This document shows positions 24,671-31,170 of a stretch of DNA of 37,984 nt, piece after piece (position 1 is the stretch's first letter; the number at the start of each line of letters is the position of its first letter). The notes below the pieces were generated by a model. The model searched no databases. It was not told the DNA's origin and worked only from the letters and a program-made list of their open reading frames with translations. The position numbers were made by a program, and so were the translations under genes. The DNA is from a virus, in the IMG/VR virus record IMGVR_UViG_3300005663_000022, positions 1 through 37,984 of that record, one strand, 5' to 3'.

Positions 24671-24867
24671 GGCTCATAGCAATTCTACTGGTAATATGGA
24701 TTATGATGCTCGCTACTGCCTTTACTGCTTACACTTGTTGGAGGCAAGCCCTGGGTGATGGTAGGTTTATGTGGACTGAAACTAACCAGCTTATCATCTG
24801 GAGTGAGGCTATTATATTCACTGCTGTTATACCAGTTGGGCTATGGCTAGTAGTTAAGAGGTTATAA
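24667..24867 (+). CDS. Two-helix membrane protein (66 aa)
   Basis: Hydrophobic segments at ~3-24 (LIAILLVIWIMMLATAFTAY) and ~42-62 (LIIWSEAIIFTAVIPVGLWL) suggest two transmembrane helices with a short polar loop containing DGRFMWTE. It ends in KRL. Early expression with small membrane proteins can serve superinfection exclusion or envelope remodelling; that is an inference. TAATG overlap with the next gene. Confidence 0.65.
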   Translation: MRLIAILLVIWIMMLATAFTAYTCWRQALGDGRFMWTETNQLIIWSEAIIFTAVIPVGLWLVVKRL

Positions 24868-25043
24868 TGATAGAACAAGCAATTAAGATGCTACAGAACT
24901 CTACTATATGCCCTAACTTTAGAGGACTACCAGGGGACGATGAGAATGTCTGGGAAGTATTAGCTCCCTATTGGACTTGTTGTGATTATGAAGAAGGGTG
25001 TTATTATAGAGACCACTGTCCTGCAATTCCAAAAGGAGAATAA
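24867..25043 (+). CDS. Small Cys-rich protein (58 aa)
   Basis: The protein has cysteines in ICPNFRG, WTCCDYEEGCYYRDHC and is otherwise acidic. The C-CC-C-C spacing suggests a zinc or iron-sulphur site. Its ATG overlaps the preceding stop (TAATG); the GGAG before the next gene lies at its end. Function unknown. Confidence 0.6.
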   Translation: MIEQAIKMLQNSTICPNFRGLPGDDENVWEVLAPYWTCCDYEEGCYYRDHCPAIPKGE

Positions 25044-25044
25044 A

Positions 25045-25203
25045 ATGGATAGATGCCCAGAGATGGTAAGTAAGGTATGTGGAGATGAGAGTCAGGATTA
25101 CTGCAGGTTAAACGATATGCGGATATGCGAGCTAGTAACCAAAGACAAGTGTGAGACGTGGGAAGATATTAAAAAGGTAGGAAACCATAGGAAAGACCAG
25201 TAA
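25045..25203 (+). CDS. Small Cys-rich protein (52 aa)
   Basis: MDRCPEMVSKVCGDESQDYC is followed by LNDMRICELVTKDKCETWED; five cysteines occur in 40 residues. The start is the ATG after AAAAGGAGAATAAA, not the upstream in-frame ATG. A frame just after it (KELYIDCDKFQGCSRLV ... ending at TAA 25296-25305) is also Cys-rich but lacks a normal start, so the gene may once have been longer or a frameshift may join them. Last gene of the rightward operon. Confidence 0.6.
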   Translation: MDRCPEMVSKVCGDESQDYCRLNDMRICELVTKDKCETWEDIKKVGNHRKDQ

Positions 25204-25239
25204 AGAGCTGTACATTGATTGTGATAAGTTTCAGGGCTG

Positions 25240-25315
25240 CTCTAGGTTAGTTCCACCCATATATCCCGAGGTGTGCGGATGTGAGTATAAGCTGCCGATG
25301 TCATAAAACCTAGAG
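25240..25315. repeat. 9-bp inverted repeat between convergent operons
   Basis: CTCTAGGTT (25240-25248) and AACCTAGAG (25307-25315) are exact inverse complements 58 nt apart. The repeat lies in the 130-bp gap between the rightward operon and the leftward early operon. It could form a long hairpin and help stop both transcripts, but no U-run is present on either side. Confidence 0.45.
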
Positions 25316-25336
25316 TGTTCTTCTGTATAGTTCGCT

Positions 25337-25813
25337 TCATACTACCCCCTTATAACTCTGTCCCCTATGGAACTGTCCCTTCTTATCTGTCCAGTCATTC
25401 CACCTTCTGTGTTCACCTGTAATGTACTTTAATGCTTTGGTGATTCGTCTGTCCAAGTCTTCCTGAGTTAGATTGAATTCACTACACAACTCACTATCTT
25501 CTGTGCCATTATAGCGGGCTTCTAATAGTAGACCATCATTACCTGTTTTACTCAAGCGTACATCCATCTCAGCCGCTATGATAGCGGGTCTAACAAAACT
25601 CCCCTCTTTTCTTATTACTCTTTTAGGAGAACCAGTGTAGCCACTAACTTTATGCTCGGGTGGCCAGCGTCCTTCCCTAAGTTCATTAAGATGCTCTAGC
25701 AGCCACTTCACCTGCGCAAGCGTAAAGTATATTGAGCCGTAACTCCACCAAGACGGTGGCTTTTCCTTCGGGTTGGGTTGCTCTTGTTCTTTGGGTTGTT
25801 CTATTTCCGCCAT
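25337..25813 (-). CDS. Putative phage late regulator / ArpU-like protein (158 aa)
   Basis: The last gene of the leftward early operon. The N-terminus is Pro/Glu-rich and disordered (EQPNPKEKPP), followed by a helical region LAQVKWLLEHLNELREG. The C-terminal half, DGLLLEARYNGTEDSELC..LTQEDLDRRITKALKYI, resembles the sigma-region-4-like end of ArpU/late transcription regulators, where a DxRxxxALxY helix binds DNA. Terminal position in the early operon fits a switch to late genes. This is a motif-level inference; it could also be a DNA-binding protein of another kind. Confidence 0.45.
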   Translation of the reverse strand: MAEIEQPKEQEQPNPKEKPPSWWSYGSIYFTLAQVKWLLEHLNELREGRWPPEHKVSGYTGSPKRVIRKEGSFVRPAIIAAEMDVRLSKTGNDGLLLEARYNGTEDSELCSEFNLTQEDLDRRITKALKYITGEHRRWNDWTDKKGQFHRGQSYKGVV

Positions 25814-26022
25814 GGATAAATCCCCTTCCTCCTCTGTTTCGCTGTGCTTCGCCTGTTACGGCTGAAAATCATCTCTAACTCCTCTTCTCCTAAGCTTTCA
25901 TACTTCAGCATTTTAACATCGTGAGTTAGCCCACAGTCGCAACAAGTAAGCCTAATACTGAAAGGGGCTTGATTGAGTTTTACTTTTACTACTTCGTCAT
26001 CATCTAATATCTTATATTTCAC
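25801..26022 (-). CDS. Small CxxC protein (73 aa)
   Basis: The protein starts with GTG (overlap GTGA with the preceding stop). It contains LTCCDCGLTHDVKML, a Cys-Cys-x-Cys-Gly knuckle that could bind zinc with the nearby histidine, and a basic end (RNRRSTAKQRRKGIYPW). Similar LCDCGLxHDV peptides occur in phage early regions as far as I recall. Overlaps the next gene by 13 nt. Confidence 0.6.
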   Translation of the reverse strand: MKYKILDDDEVVKVKLNQAPFSIRLTCCDCGLTHDVKMLKYESLGEEELEMIFSRNRRSTAKQRRKGIYPWRK

Positions 26023-26201
26023 AGCTCTATCTCACTCTCTACTTCGTTGCCCCACAACATAGCAATTTTATAATACTGCCGAATCGTGCCTGCTTTGAAA
26101 CCTATCTTTTGGAGTGCTCTCACTGTCTCTCGGCAATTATATCCACCATTTATTCTTCGTTTAACAAAGTTCATTAAATCTCGCTTTTCTTCGTTTGTCA
26201 T
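26019..26201 (-). CDS. Small helix-turn-helix-like protein (60 aa)
   Basis: The 60-aa protein has MTNEEKRDLMNFVKRRINGG then CRETVRALQKIGFKAGTIRQYYKIA, a spacing that fits a short helix-turn-helix. It would bind DNA or act in transcription control. It is coupled to its neighbours by ATGA (upstream) and GTGA (downstream) overlaps. Confidence 0.6.
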   Translation of the reverse strand: MTNEEKRDLMNFVKRRINGGYNCRETVRALQKIGFKAGTIRQYYKIAMLWGNEVESEIEL

Positions 26202-26254
26202 ACTAATCCCCTCTCCAAGTCAGCATATATTATTTGGTATTTCTTCATTTCCAT
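26198..26254 (-). CDS. Possible leader peptide (18 aa)
   Basis: MEMKKYQIIYADLERGLV begins 2 nt after the Cys/HTH gene stop with GGAGGG-type sequence upstream and ends in an ATGA overlap with the 60-aa gene. It may be a real micropeptide or only a coupling leader. Confidence 0.35.
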   Translation of the reverse strand: MEMKKYQIIYADLERGLV

Positions 26255-26256
26255 CG

Positions 26257-26529
26257 TTATCCTTCCCTCCTGAGTGCTCTTTGTATAGTCCTGATGCCTA
26301 CCCTGTATAGAGCCGCCAATTCCTCGGGTAACTTCCCTTCTTTGCGTAGCTTTCTTATCTCCTCATCACGCTCATCTTTAGTAAAACGCCGCCTAGCCCC
26401 AGGCTTATCATAGATACAGCGCATAAACGGACAATGGAGGCAGTTAGACTGATGGCCAATCTGTTCAGTTGCAAACGCACAGCCGCTATCTTCCCTTGAA
26501 TATGCTTGGGAGTCTTTCATCTCCATCAT
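26257..26529 (-). CDS. Cys-rich protein with C-terminal helix-turn-helix (90 aa)
   Basis: Residues ~17-38 hold CAFATEQIGHQSNCLHCPFMRC, four cysteines that could hold a zinc or an iron-sulphur cluster. The C-terminal ~35 residues (DEEIRKLRKEGKLPEELAALY, then RVGIRTIQRAL) form a helix-turn-helix. This combination suggests a sensor-type or packaging-type DNA-binding regulator of the phage. The start overlaps the preceding stop (ATGA); no clear Shine-Dalgarno is visible, so coupling is likely. Confidence 0.65.
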   Translation of the reverse strand: MMEMKDSQAYSREDSGCAFATEQIGHQSNCLHCPFMRCIYDKPGARRRFTKDERDEEIRKLRKEGKLPEELAALYRVGIRTIQRALRREG

Positions 26530-26696
26530 AGTTCTATAGTCTCATAGCCTTTTAGTTGCCTAGCTCTACACCTCTTGAAAACACAACGAGGTTTATAAAC
26601 CAAGCCATAGCCACAAAGATTATTTCCCTTCTTATGAATTGAATCAGTTATCCGCCACTGGCAAATGTGAGCAAATCGCAACCAGTATTCCTGCAT
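26526..26696 (-). CDS. Small Cys-containing protein (56 aa)
   Basis: The frame continues upstream to 26804, but that part overlaps the zinc-ribbon gene in another frame. Its internal ATG at 26696, just after that gene's stop, is therefore taken. It contains HICQWRITDSIHKKGNNLCG and KPRCVFKRC, a four-Cys pattern. No family is recognised, and the exact start is uncertain. Confidence 0.5.
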   Translation of the reverse strand: MQEYWLRFAHICQWRITDSIHKKGNNLCGYGLVYKPRCVFKRCRARQLKGYETIEL

Positions 26697-26712
26697 AGCT
26701 CTATACCACTCT

Positions 26713-26928
26713 CTACTTCGCTGCCCCACACCAAGGGCAATATAGCCATCCATCACCAAAGGGTCTGTCCTTGCATTGACGACAGAAGCTATGAGTTTTG
26801 GCATAGCAGTCTCGGCATTGTAACCCTCCTAAGTGGGGATGAGTCAAAGCGTTCTGATTATCAGACCAACATTCATCACTTTTCTTACAATCTAATGCCT
26901 TACCACAGGAACTACAATGGTACCTCAT
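26713..26928 (-). CDS. Zinc-ribbon protein (71 aa; longer start at 26952 possible)
   Basis: MRYHCSSCGKALDC opens a ribbon; CRDCYA, FCRQC and YCPWCGAAK give three further CxxC knuckles, so two zinc sites are likely. The ATG at 26928 has GGAG 7 nt upstream; an in-frame ATG 24 nt earlier (MAKVRRDN) also has AGGAG 6 nt upstream, so the start is unsettled. Probably a zinc-dependent binding protein. It overlaps or abuts its neighbours. Confidence 0.65.
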   Translation of the reverse strand: MRYHCSSCGKALDCKKSDECWSDNQNALTHPHLGGLQCRDCYAKTHSFCRQCKDRPFGDGWLYCPWCGAAK

Positions 26929-26939
26929 ATTATCTCTCC

Positions 26940-27128
26940 TTACCTTCGCCATTTACTACTCCTAGGATTGACCCGCTCTACCATTATCCGAGCTACATCC
27001 CCTTTCAGTTCTCTATACACATTTACCTTTCTAAAATTAGATACGGGTGGTCGCCATCCAGCAGGAGCTAACATCCTTAGTTTCACCTGTATATCGGGTT
27101 TGAGCATTTCCCAGAGTAAAGTTTCCAT
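26940..27128 (-). CDS. Hypothetical basic protein (62 aa)
   Basis: METLLWEMLKPDIQVKLRML is followed by a Trp/Pro turn and a basic, Arg-rich end (ARIMVERVNPRSSKWRR). The ATG at 27128 overlaps the preceding stop (TAATG); an in-frame GTG 6 nt upstream is less likely. No family recognised; a nucleic-acid-binding role is possible. Confidence 0.55.
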   Translation of the reverse strand: METLLWEMLKPDIQVKLRMLAPAGWRPPVSNFRKVNVYRELKGDVARIMVERVNPRSSKWRR

Positions 27129-27328
27129 TACCACAAGGGTTCTGACCTTTTAGGGTGTAACCCCGCCTTATCAAGCACGAATTCACAAATAACAAGGTGC
27201 TTGGCACAAAACAGAAACGGCATCTCAGCTTCATCAGGCACTTCACCATCAAGACACCAGTAGCATTCTGTCGGTTCTACCTCTTCGGCAACTATATTAT
27301 ATCCATCATCTTCGTAAAGTCTATACAT
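27128..27328 (-). CDS. Small CxxC/CxxH protein (66 aa)
   Basis: The protein has CYWCLDGEV and FCAKHLVICEF, a CxxC plus CxxH arrangement that would bind zinc. It overlaps the end of the frameshifted HNH gene by 8 nt, which shows that the HNH reading frame was once complete to that point. No family is recognised. Confidence 0.6.
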   Translation of the reverse strand: MYRLYEDDGYNIVAEEVEPTECYWCLDGEVPDEAEMPFLFCAKHLVICEFVLDKAGLHPKRSEPLW

Positions 27329-27607
27329 TCGTTTGTGCTATCCAGAGTTTATAGCCTATACTGTCTTTGGGTCTCTTTTCTGGACATTTCTCCCAAGCTG
27401 TATGGCAATCGTTACATTCTGTAATACAATTTTCAAAGCTAGTTTTCCCGCCTCGGCTGAGTGATATAATATGAGATAGGCTAATGGGTGGATTACTGAC
27501 CAACGCCCACAAGTCATACAATTCATAGCATATTTACTTATCAACTCCCGCTTTATGAAGTGCCGTAGCTGTAGTTCTACTTCCTGTTTCTTACTAACAC
27601 GCTTCAT
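27321..27607 (-). pseudogene. HNH endonuclease broken by a frameshift
   Basis: Two adjacent frames make one HNH protein. The upstream frame (start 27607, ATGA-coupled to the nuclease gene) gives MKRVSKKQEVELQLRHF...NCMTCGRW. The downstream frame gives VSNPPISLSHIISLSRGG, SFENCITECNDCHTAWEKC and ends QTNV at 27321. Together they restore CxxC, LSHIISLSRGG (the HNH core), ENCxxEC and CH, in the right order over ~98 residues. The switch is near 27500, where one G in TGGTCAG would repair the frame. It is a recent frameshift, a sequencing error or less likely programmed slippage. Confidence 0.75.
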
Positions 27608-27912
27608 TCAAGTATCCCTACTATCTTATCAAAATCCGAAGGGCGCCAAACATACGCTTCAACCATAGAATCTCTAAGGTCATACAACCATTCCCATTGC
27701 TCCTCGCTTAATTGACCCTTCTCAGACTTTAGTTCAATGAATAAGACCCTAGCTTCCTTCACAGCAACATAATCAGGAAATCCCTTATCGCCACTTAAAG
27801 CCGTTACCCAGCCATCCTTTGTTCTGGCAGGGCGGAAGTGAGACCAACGCCAGCCATAGAGTCTTAACAAATCCTCTACCTGGCTACTGAAATCCCTCTC
27901 AGTTATTTTCAC
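27604..27912 (-). CDS. VRR-NUC domain nuclease
   Basis: This 102-aa protein is a single VRR-NUC (PD-(D/E)XK) module. Catalytic positions are visible: Glu-5 (ITERDF), Asp-47 in GFPDYVA, Glu-60/Lys-62 in LFIELKS and Gln-72 in SEEQWEWL. These nucleases act on structured or branched DNA, so it may resolve replication intermediates or degrade host DNA. The start is GTG with a weak ribosome site. The gene follows the ATPase gene in the replication module. Confidence 0.85.
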   Translation of the reverse strand: MKITERDFSSQVEDLLRLYGWRWSHFRPARTKDGWVTALSGDKGFPDYVAVKEARVLFIELKSEKGQLSEEQWEWLYDLRDSMVEAYVWRPSDFDKIVGILE

Positions 27913-27940
27913 TCAATCAAACGCCTCAACTATATTAAAC

Positions 27941-28810
27941 TCACAGCGACATATCCCCCATCTCAACTATCTCTTTGACATCGTAGAACTTAGCGCCTTT
28001 ATAAATACTGTATTTTATCTTTAGGTTATATGGGTCAACATTAGTTATTTTCGGGACTTTTATCTTCTCAAAGCCAAGCGTGTCTTTGTCCATCCAAATA
28101 TATAAAGACGGTTCAAAGGCGGTAGCAGCACCACCAAAAGCTAATTTTCTCTCCCCTGGGGGTTTCTGCATAGCAACAACGGCTATCCCCTTATTGAGCT
28201 TATTGAATATCTCAAAGAGTTTATCGCCCACGGCATAGGACTTCTCCATATCAACCCTTAGATAATCTATGACGCTTAAATTGTCAGGGTTAATCACATC
28301 GGCAAAGTTCTGCGTCTTCCGGTAGGTCTTGAAGGGAGGCGGTTTAGGCATATTCTCATTTATAATATTAAACTTCCCTCTCATCATCTCTGCCCCCTCG
28401 CTAACATAGAAATCTAGCCTATCTTCCCACATTCCTAAGTTGTCATTGACTATGTTTATGCAAAGAGCAGTCTTCCCAGCGTTATATTTCCCCGCTATAA
28501 TTATAAGTGAGGGAAGGGGTATATAGCAGAACCTACCTATCCCTAGGGGGAGGACGATATTATCCCCAATAACCCCATCGCCATCCCACCAACACAGTTC
28601 CTCTAAGGATTTATCTAGCGGTCTCCACCAACCATCCTTGCCATCAACGGAGCAAGCTATCCCCTTCCCAGCCGCCCTCTTCATCATATTCCGTAGTTGT
28701 GGGTATAAACGAGGACTGACTGCCCCATCCATTACCTTAGTATAGTGAAACTTGCCAGTCGCCTTGTTCGCTATCCAATCCTCTAGCTCGGCCTGTGTTA
28801 GTTCAGGCAC
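27941..28810 (-). CDS. RecA-fold replicative helicase-like ATPase (289 aa)
   Basis: The N-terminal ~70 residues look like a winged-helix-type domain (AELEDWIANKATGKFHYTKV). The ATPase core has Walker A IIAGKYNAGKTAL at ~104-116 and Walker B LSVIDYLRV near 178-186 with D182; IAVVAMQKPPG gives a sensor-like strand. The domain is short for a DnaB helicase and fits the RepA/RecA-like group of small phage helicases. GTG 28810 (VPEL...) is preferred to TTG 28822 because GGGAGG precedes it. The gene lies directly after the primase zinc-finger gene and the iterons, so it likely loads or unwinds at the origin. Confidence 0.75.
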   Translation of the reverse strand: MPELTQAELEDWIANKATGKFHYTKVMDGAVSPRLYPQLRNMMKRAAGKGIACSVDGKDGWWRPLDKSLEELCWWDGDGVIGDNIVLPLGIGRFCYIPLPSLIIIAGKYNAGKTALCINIVNDNLGMWEDRLDFYVSEGAEMMRGKFNIINENMPKPPPFKTYRKTQNFADVINPDNLSVIDYLRVDMEKSYAVGDKLFEIFNKLNKGIAVVAMQKPPGERKLAFGGAATAFEPSLYIWMDKDTLGFEKIKVPKITNVDPYNLKIKYSIYKGAKFYDVKEIVEMGDMSL

Positions 28811-28823
28811 AAAACCTCCCAAA

Positions 28824-28890
28824 GTGTAACGCAGTGTTACGGGCGTAACGGTGTAACAGAATGTAACGCAAGTGTAACGCTAGTGTTACG
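28824..28890. repeat. Iteron-like GTAAC/GTTAC array, candidate replication origin
   Basis: Seven copies of GTAAC or its complement GTTAC occur at 28826, 28836, 28845, 28853, 28863, 28874 and 28885. Start-to-start distances of 10, 9, 8, 10, 11 and 11 bases place the copies about one helical turn apart. Longer units (GTGTAACGC, AGTGTTACG) are repeated. The array fills the intergenic space between the primase-like and helicase-like genes. An origin or an autoregulatory operator is inferred. Confidence 0.6.
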
Positions 28891-28893
28891 TGC

Positions 28894-29439
28894 CTAGCCA
28901 GTCGTGGTTTCAACACTATCATAGTAATCCCCATTAGCCTTAGTACTGTACCTATATATAGTACTGTACCTATTCTTTAGAAAAGCTATTGCCTGGCCTG
29001 GCGTGAGGCATTCCATCTCTATTATAAACTTAACGACATCACCACCCTTACCACAGGAGAAGCAGTGGAATAGTTGTTTCTCTGGATTGACTTCAAAATT
29101 ACTTCCGAAGCGTGAGTCGTGGAGCGGGCACTTACCCATCAATTCGTTACTTCCCTTGAGTTCCGTATAGTAACTTACTACCTCTATAATATCAAAGTCC
29201 TCTCTGGCTGCGGTTGTTTGTTGGTTGGTTGCGTCACGGGGGTTAGCCCAACGCAGGATTTCATCATCTAACTTGCGGACTTTAATGGCTTCCTTAACTA
29301 TGTCGTTATACCAGTACCAGAACCTTTCATCAAAATCTGTCTCGGCGTAGACCCAGTTTGGCATTATCTTGAGTTCGTGCCTTAGTTCTTTTAGGCTAAA
29401 TCTCTCAGCAAGCCTACAGGCATCACTAAAATTATCCAT
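28894..29439 (-). CDS. DNA primase zinc-finger protein (CHC2 type, no TOPRIM)
   Basis: Residues ~100-140 carry the CHC2 primase zinc finger: GKCPLHDSRFGSNFEV (C104, H107) and LFHCFSCGKGGDVVKFI (C126, C129). The upstream ~90 residues are helical with many charged residues. A TOPRIM catalytic domain (as in DnaG) is absent, so primer synthesis would need a host or another partner; the RecA-like ATPase follows. AGAAGGAGGTAACA lies before the ATG. It probably recognises template sites or recruits host DnaG. Confidence 0.8.
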   Translation of the reverse strand: MDNFSDACRLAERFSLKELRHELKIMPNWVYAETDFDERFWYWYNDIVKEAIKVRKLDDEILRWANPRDATNQQTTAAREDFDIIEVVSYYTELKGSNELMGKCPLHDSRFGSNFEVNPEKQLFHCFSCGKGGDVVKFIIEMECLTPGQAIAFLKNRYSTIYRYSTKANGDYYDSVETTTG

Positions 29440-29441
29440 TG

Positions 29442-29600
29442 TTACCTCCTTCTAACAATTATGAGCACTAAAGTTATTAGTACTGTAAGATAGCCAGCTA
29501 GTTGATTTAGTGTCCAATCCTGCTTGACTATACCAAGCATTGCTAATAGCCCGAGGACTATTATCCCATACAGTATCACTTCTACGATTAAATTCCTCAT
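29442..29600 (-). CDS. Two-helix membrane protein, holin-like (52 aa)
   Basis: The frame has a hydrophobic helix (IVEVILYGIIVLGLLAMLGIV, ~5-25), a short loop KQDWTLNQ, and a second helix (LAGYLTVLITLVLIIV, ~34-49) ending in RRR. That topology is shared by small holins and by membrane accessory proteins; no holin family is assignable. AGAAGGATAAG precedes the ATG, and its stop forms part of the next Shine-Dalgarno. Sits in the replication module, which argues against a lysis role. Confidence 0.6.
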   Translation of the reverse strand: MRNLIVEVILYGIIVLGLLAMLGIVKQDWTLNQLAGYLTVLITLVLIIVRRR

Positions 29601-29618
29601 TTCTTATCCTTCTAATAA

Positions 29619-29969
29619 TTAACCACTATCTATTAGCTTTTCTATTGCTTTACAGAGGGCTAGTGCTTCCCTTTCACCCTTTCCGTGATATAATTTCGTA
29701 AAGCATTTAATCTCACACTCAAATGATATTGCGGTATAATCAAAAGATATGCTATCTGGGTATGCCTTCGGCACCAGCCACTTAAAGCAGGCATCTAGGG
29801 ATTGGGTGAAGTCTGGCAGTTCTACGTGTGTATTACTGTCGTCTGGGTAATCATAGTGGCATATACTGTGAGGATGTCCTTTCCCATATTCTGTTGGTTC
29901 AGCATAGCAATCCTTACACTTCACTTCAGTAAACCCTGCCCACCCTGCCAACTTCTTGTTTAGTTCCAT
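29619..29969 (-). CDS. Phage ABA-sandwich-like protein (116 aa)
   Basis: The methionine at 29969 (MELNKKLAGWAGFTEV) is used because ATGGAGGTTGAT lies just before it; the longer frame to 30077 overlaps a 54-aa gene. The motif LPDFTQSLDACFKWLVPKAYPD (~55-76) is characteristic of the phage ABA sandwich family: small beta-alpha proteins found in many early regions, of unknown function. Cysteines KCKDCYAEP near the start may bind zinc. Function unknown. Confidence 0.65.
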   Translation of the reverse strand: MELNKKLAGWAGFTEVKCKDCYAEPTEYGKGHPHSICHYDYPDDSNTHVELPDFTQSLDACFKWLVPKAYPDSISFDYTAISFECEIKCFTKLYHGKGEREALALCKAIEKLIDSG

Positions 29970-30001
29970 ATCAACCTCCATACCACTCAGGTAAAATCCC
30001 T

Positions 30002-30166
30002 TTACTTCAATCCCTTTGCCGCACACCAACCACTTTTTCGTTGAAACACTCTTACTCGCCAACCCTGCTTCCTCCATCCCATAGCAAGTTCTTTGGCTTC
30101 GTTTTTACTATAGCAATCTTTCACAAGTAGCCAATTTAATCCAGTTATCTGGTATTTCTTATTCAT
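30002..30166 (-). CDS. Small basic protein (54 aa)
   Basis: MNKKYQITGLNWLLVKDCYS begins a basic alpha-beta protein ending RVRVFQRKSGWCAAKGLK. It overlaps the lipoprotein gene by 8 nt and its ATG is followed by no strong ribosome site, so coupling is likely. No family is recognised. Confidence 0.55.
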   Translation of the reverse strand: MNKKYQITGLNWLLVKDCYSKNEAKELAMGWRKQGWRVRVFQRKSGWCAAKGLK

Positions 30167-30953
30167 AATAATCTGGCATCACTCCCTCATACAACCAGGT
30201 CAAGATAATATTATACCCTGTGAAGTCATTCTCCCTCATCAGGTCGTAGCCTAACTGGAAGTCCTCGGGCTCATTGAACTGCCAGCTACCTGGCCCCATA
30301 TAGAACAGAGTTACTAGGTTGCCCCACCCGTTAGGGCTACGGAGATAGGCCGACTGAGAGAAAGAGTCAATATAGATGTCGGACCAGATAAATATTCCTT
30401 CCTCGGCTAACAGTTCGTAGTTCAAGTTATCCCTTACCCCGTCCCCATCATACACCCCGAACTTCACATCCTCCTCCCGGAAGATGCCATTCAGGGCAAG
30501 TAGATAGGTCGTGATGTCGCTTGGTGCTGGGTAATGCATCACCCCGACAACCACGATGAAGTAGTCTATCTCTTTGGCAATGGCTCGGTAAGCATCTAGG
30601 CGGTATTCCCATTTCCTATAGTAGCGGTAGACACCATCAGGCTCATATCCCATTCTGGTAGATTCGTTGTAGTCTATCACCCAGATAGTCTTGGCGTGAG
30701 CCTTCTTCTTAACCCACTTGATTTCGTCCAGTAAGGGTTGGACAGTCGCTCCCTGGTTGGTGATTATTGAGTGTAAATCAGTTCCGATGGCGATGTCTCT
30801 TATTCCAGTCTCAAGGACTCTAGCGTGTATTAACTCTATATCAAAGCCCTCGTCTATCTTGTAGGAGTAGACATCTTTGAAGGTGCGGTTATACCCCAGG
30901 ACGGGAGCACAACTGACTAATAAAAGTGTTAGTAAGATTAGTATGGTTTTCAT
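30159..30953 (-). CDS. Secreted lipoprotein, TIM-barrel glycosidase-like
   Basis: Residues 1-15 are a signal peptide (MKTILILLTLLLVSC) with a lipobox LVSC, so a diacylated Cys-15 is expected. The mature part alternates strands and helices in a barrel-like rhythm: IAIGTDLHSI, AKTIWVIDYNES, YFIVVVGVMHYPAP, DVKFGVYDGDG, IFIWSDIYIDS, FYMGPGSW, YNIILTWLYEG. Acidic and aromatic ends of strands fit a glycoside-hydrolase-type fold, but catalytic residues are unassigned. A phage lipoprotein of this size could alter the host envelope or block superinfection. The gene lies in the early operon with TAATG coupling. Confidence 0.7.
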   Translation of the reverse strand: MKTILILLTLLLVSCAPVLGYNRTFKDVYSYKIDEGFDIELIHARVLETGIRDIAIGTDLHSIITNQGATVQPLLDEIKWVKKKAHAKTIWVIDYNESTRMGYEPDGVYRYYRKWEYRLDAYRAIAKEIDYFIVVVGVMHYPAPSDITTYLLALNGIFREEDVKFGVYDGDGVRDNLNYELLAEEGIFIWSDIYIDSFSQSAYLRSPNGWGNLVTLFYMGPGSWQFNEPEDFQLGYDLMRENDFTGYNIILTWLYEGVMPDYYE

Positions 30954-31144
30954 TAAAGTATTTTACGCCTCCTCATATCACGGTATGTGCTATCTAACTC
31001 CTTACGCCAAACAGCATTTTCAGTATGATAAAGACAAGTTCCCTTAGCTCCGTGAGCTATACGACAAACCTTTCGTGACAATAAGTCTTCCTCGTTTTCT
31101 ACCAGACATTCAATAACTATCAGAGCCTTTTGCTGTAAGTCCAT
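30953..31144 (-). CDS. Hypothetical protein (63 aa)
   Basis: MDLQQKALIVIECLVENEED is followed by RKVCRIAHGAKGTCLYHTEN and a very basic end (RDMRRRKIL). Two cysteines and a His could bind metal. GGGAGGAGATAG precedes the ATG. No family is recognised. Confidence 0.6.
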   Translation of the reverse strand: MDLQQKALIVIECLVENEEDLLSRKVCRIAHGAKGTCLYHTENAVWRKELDSTYRDMRRRKIL

Positions 31145-31170
31145 CTATCTCCTCCCTGCTATGATAGTTT

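Noticed and set aside
25150-25305. Cys-rich + frame after the last rightward gene
   Set aside because: No normal start codon; only noted as a possible frameshifted tail of the 52-aa gene.
26697-26804. N-terminal extension of the 56-aa frame (MPKLIASVVNARTDPLVM)
   Set aside because: It overlaps a better zinc-ribbon gene in another frame by ~90 nt and has no ribosome site.
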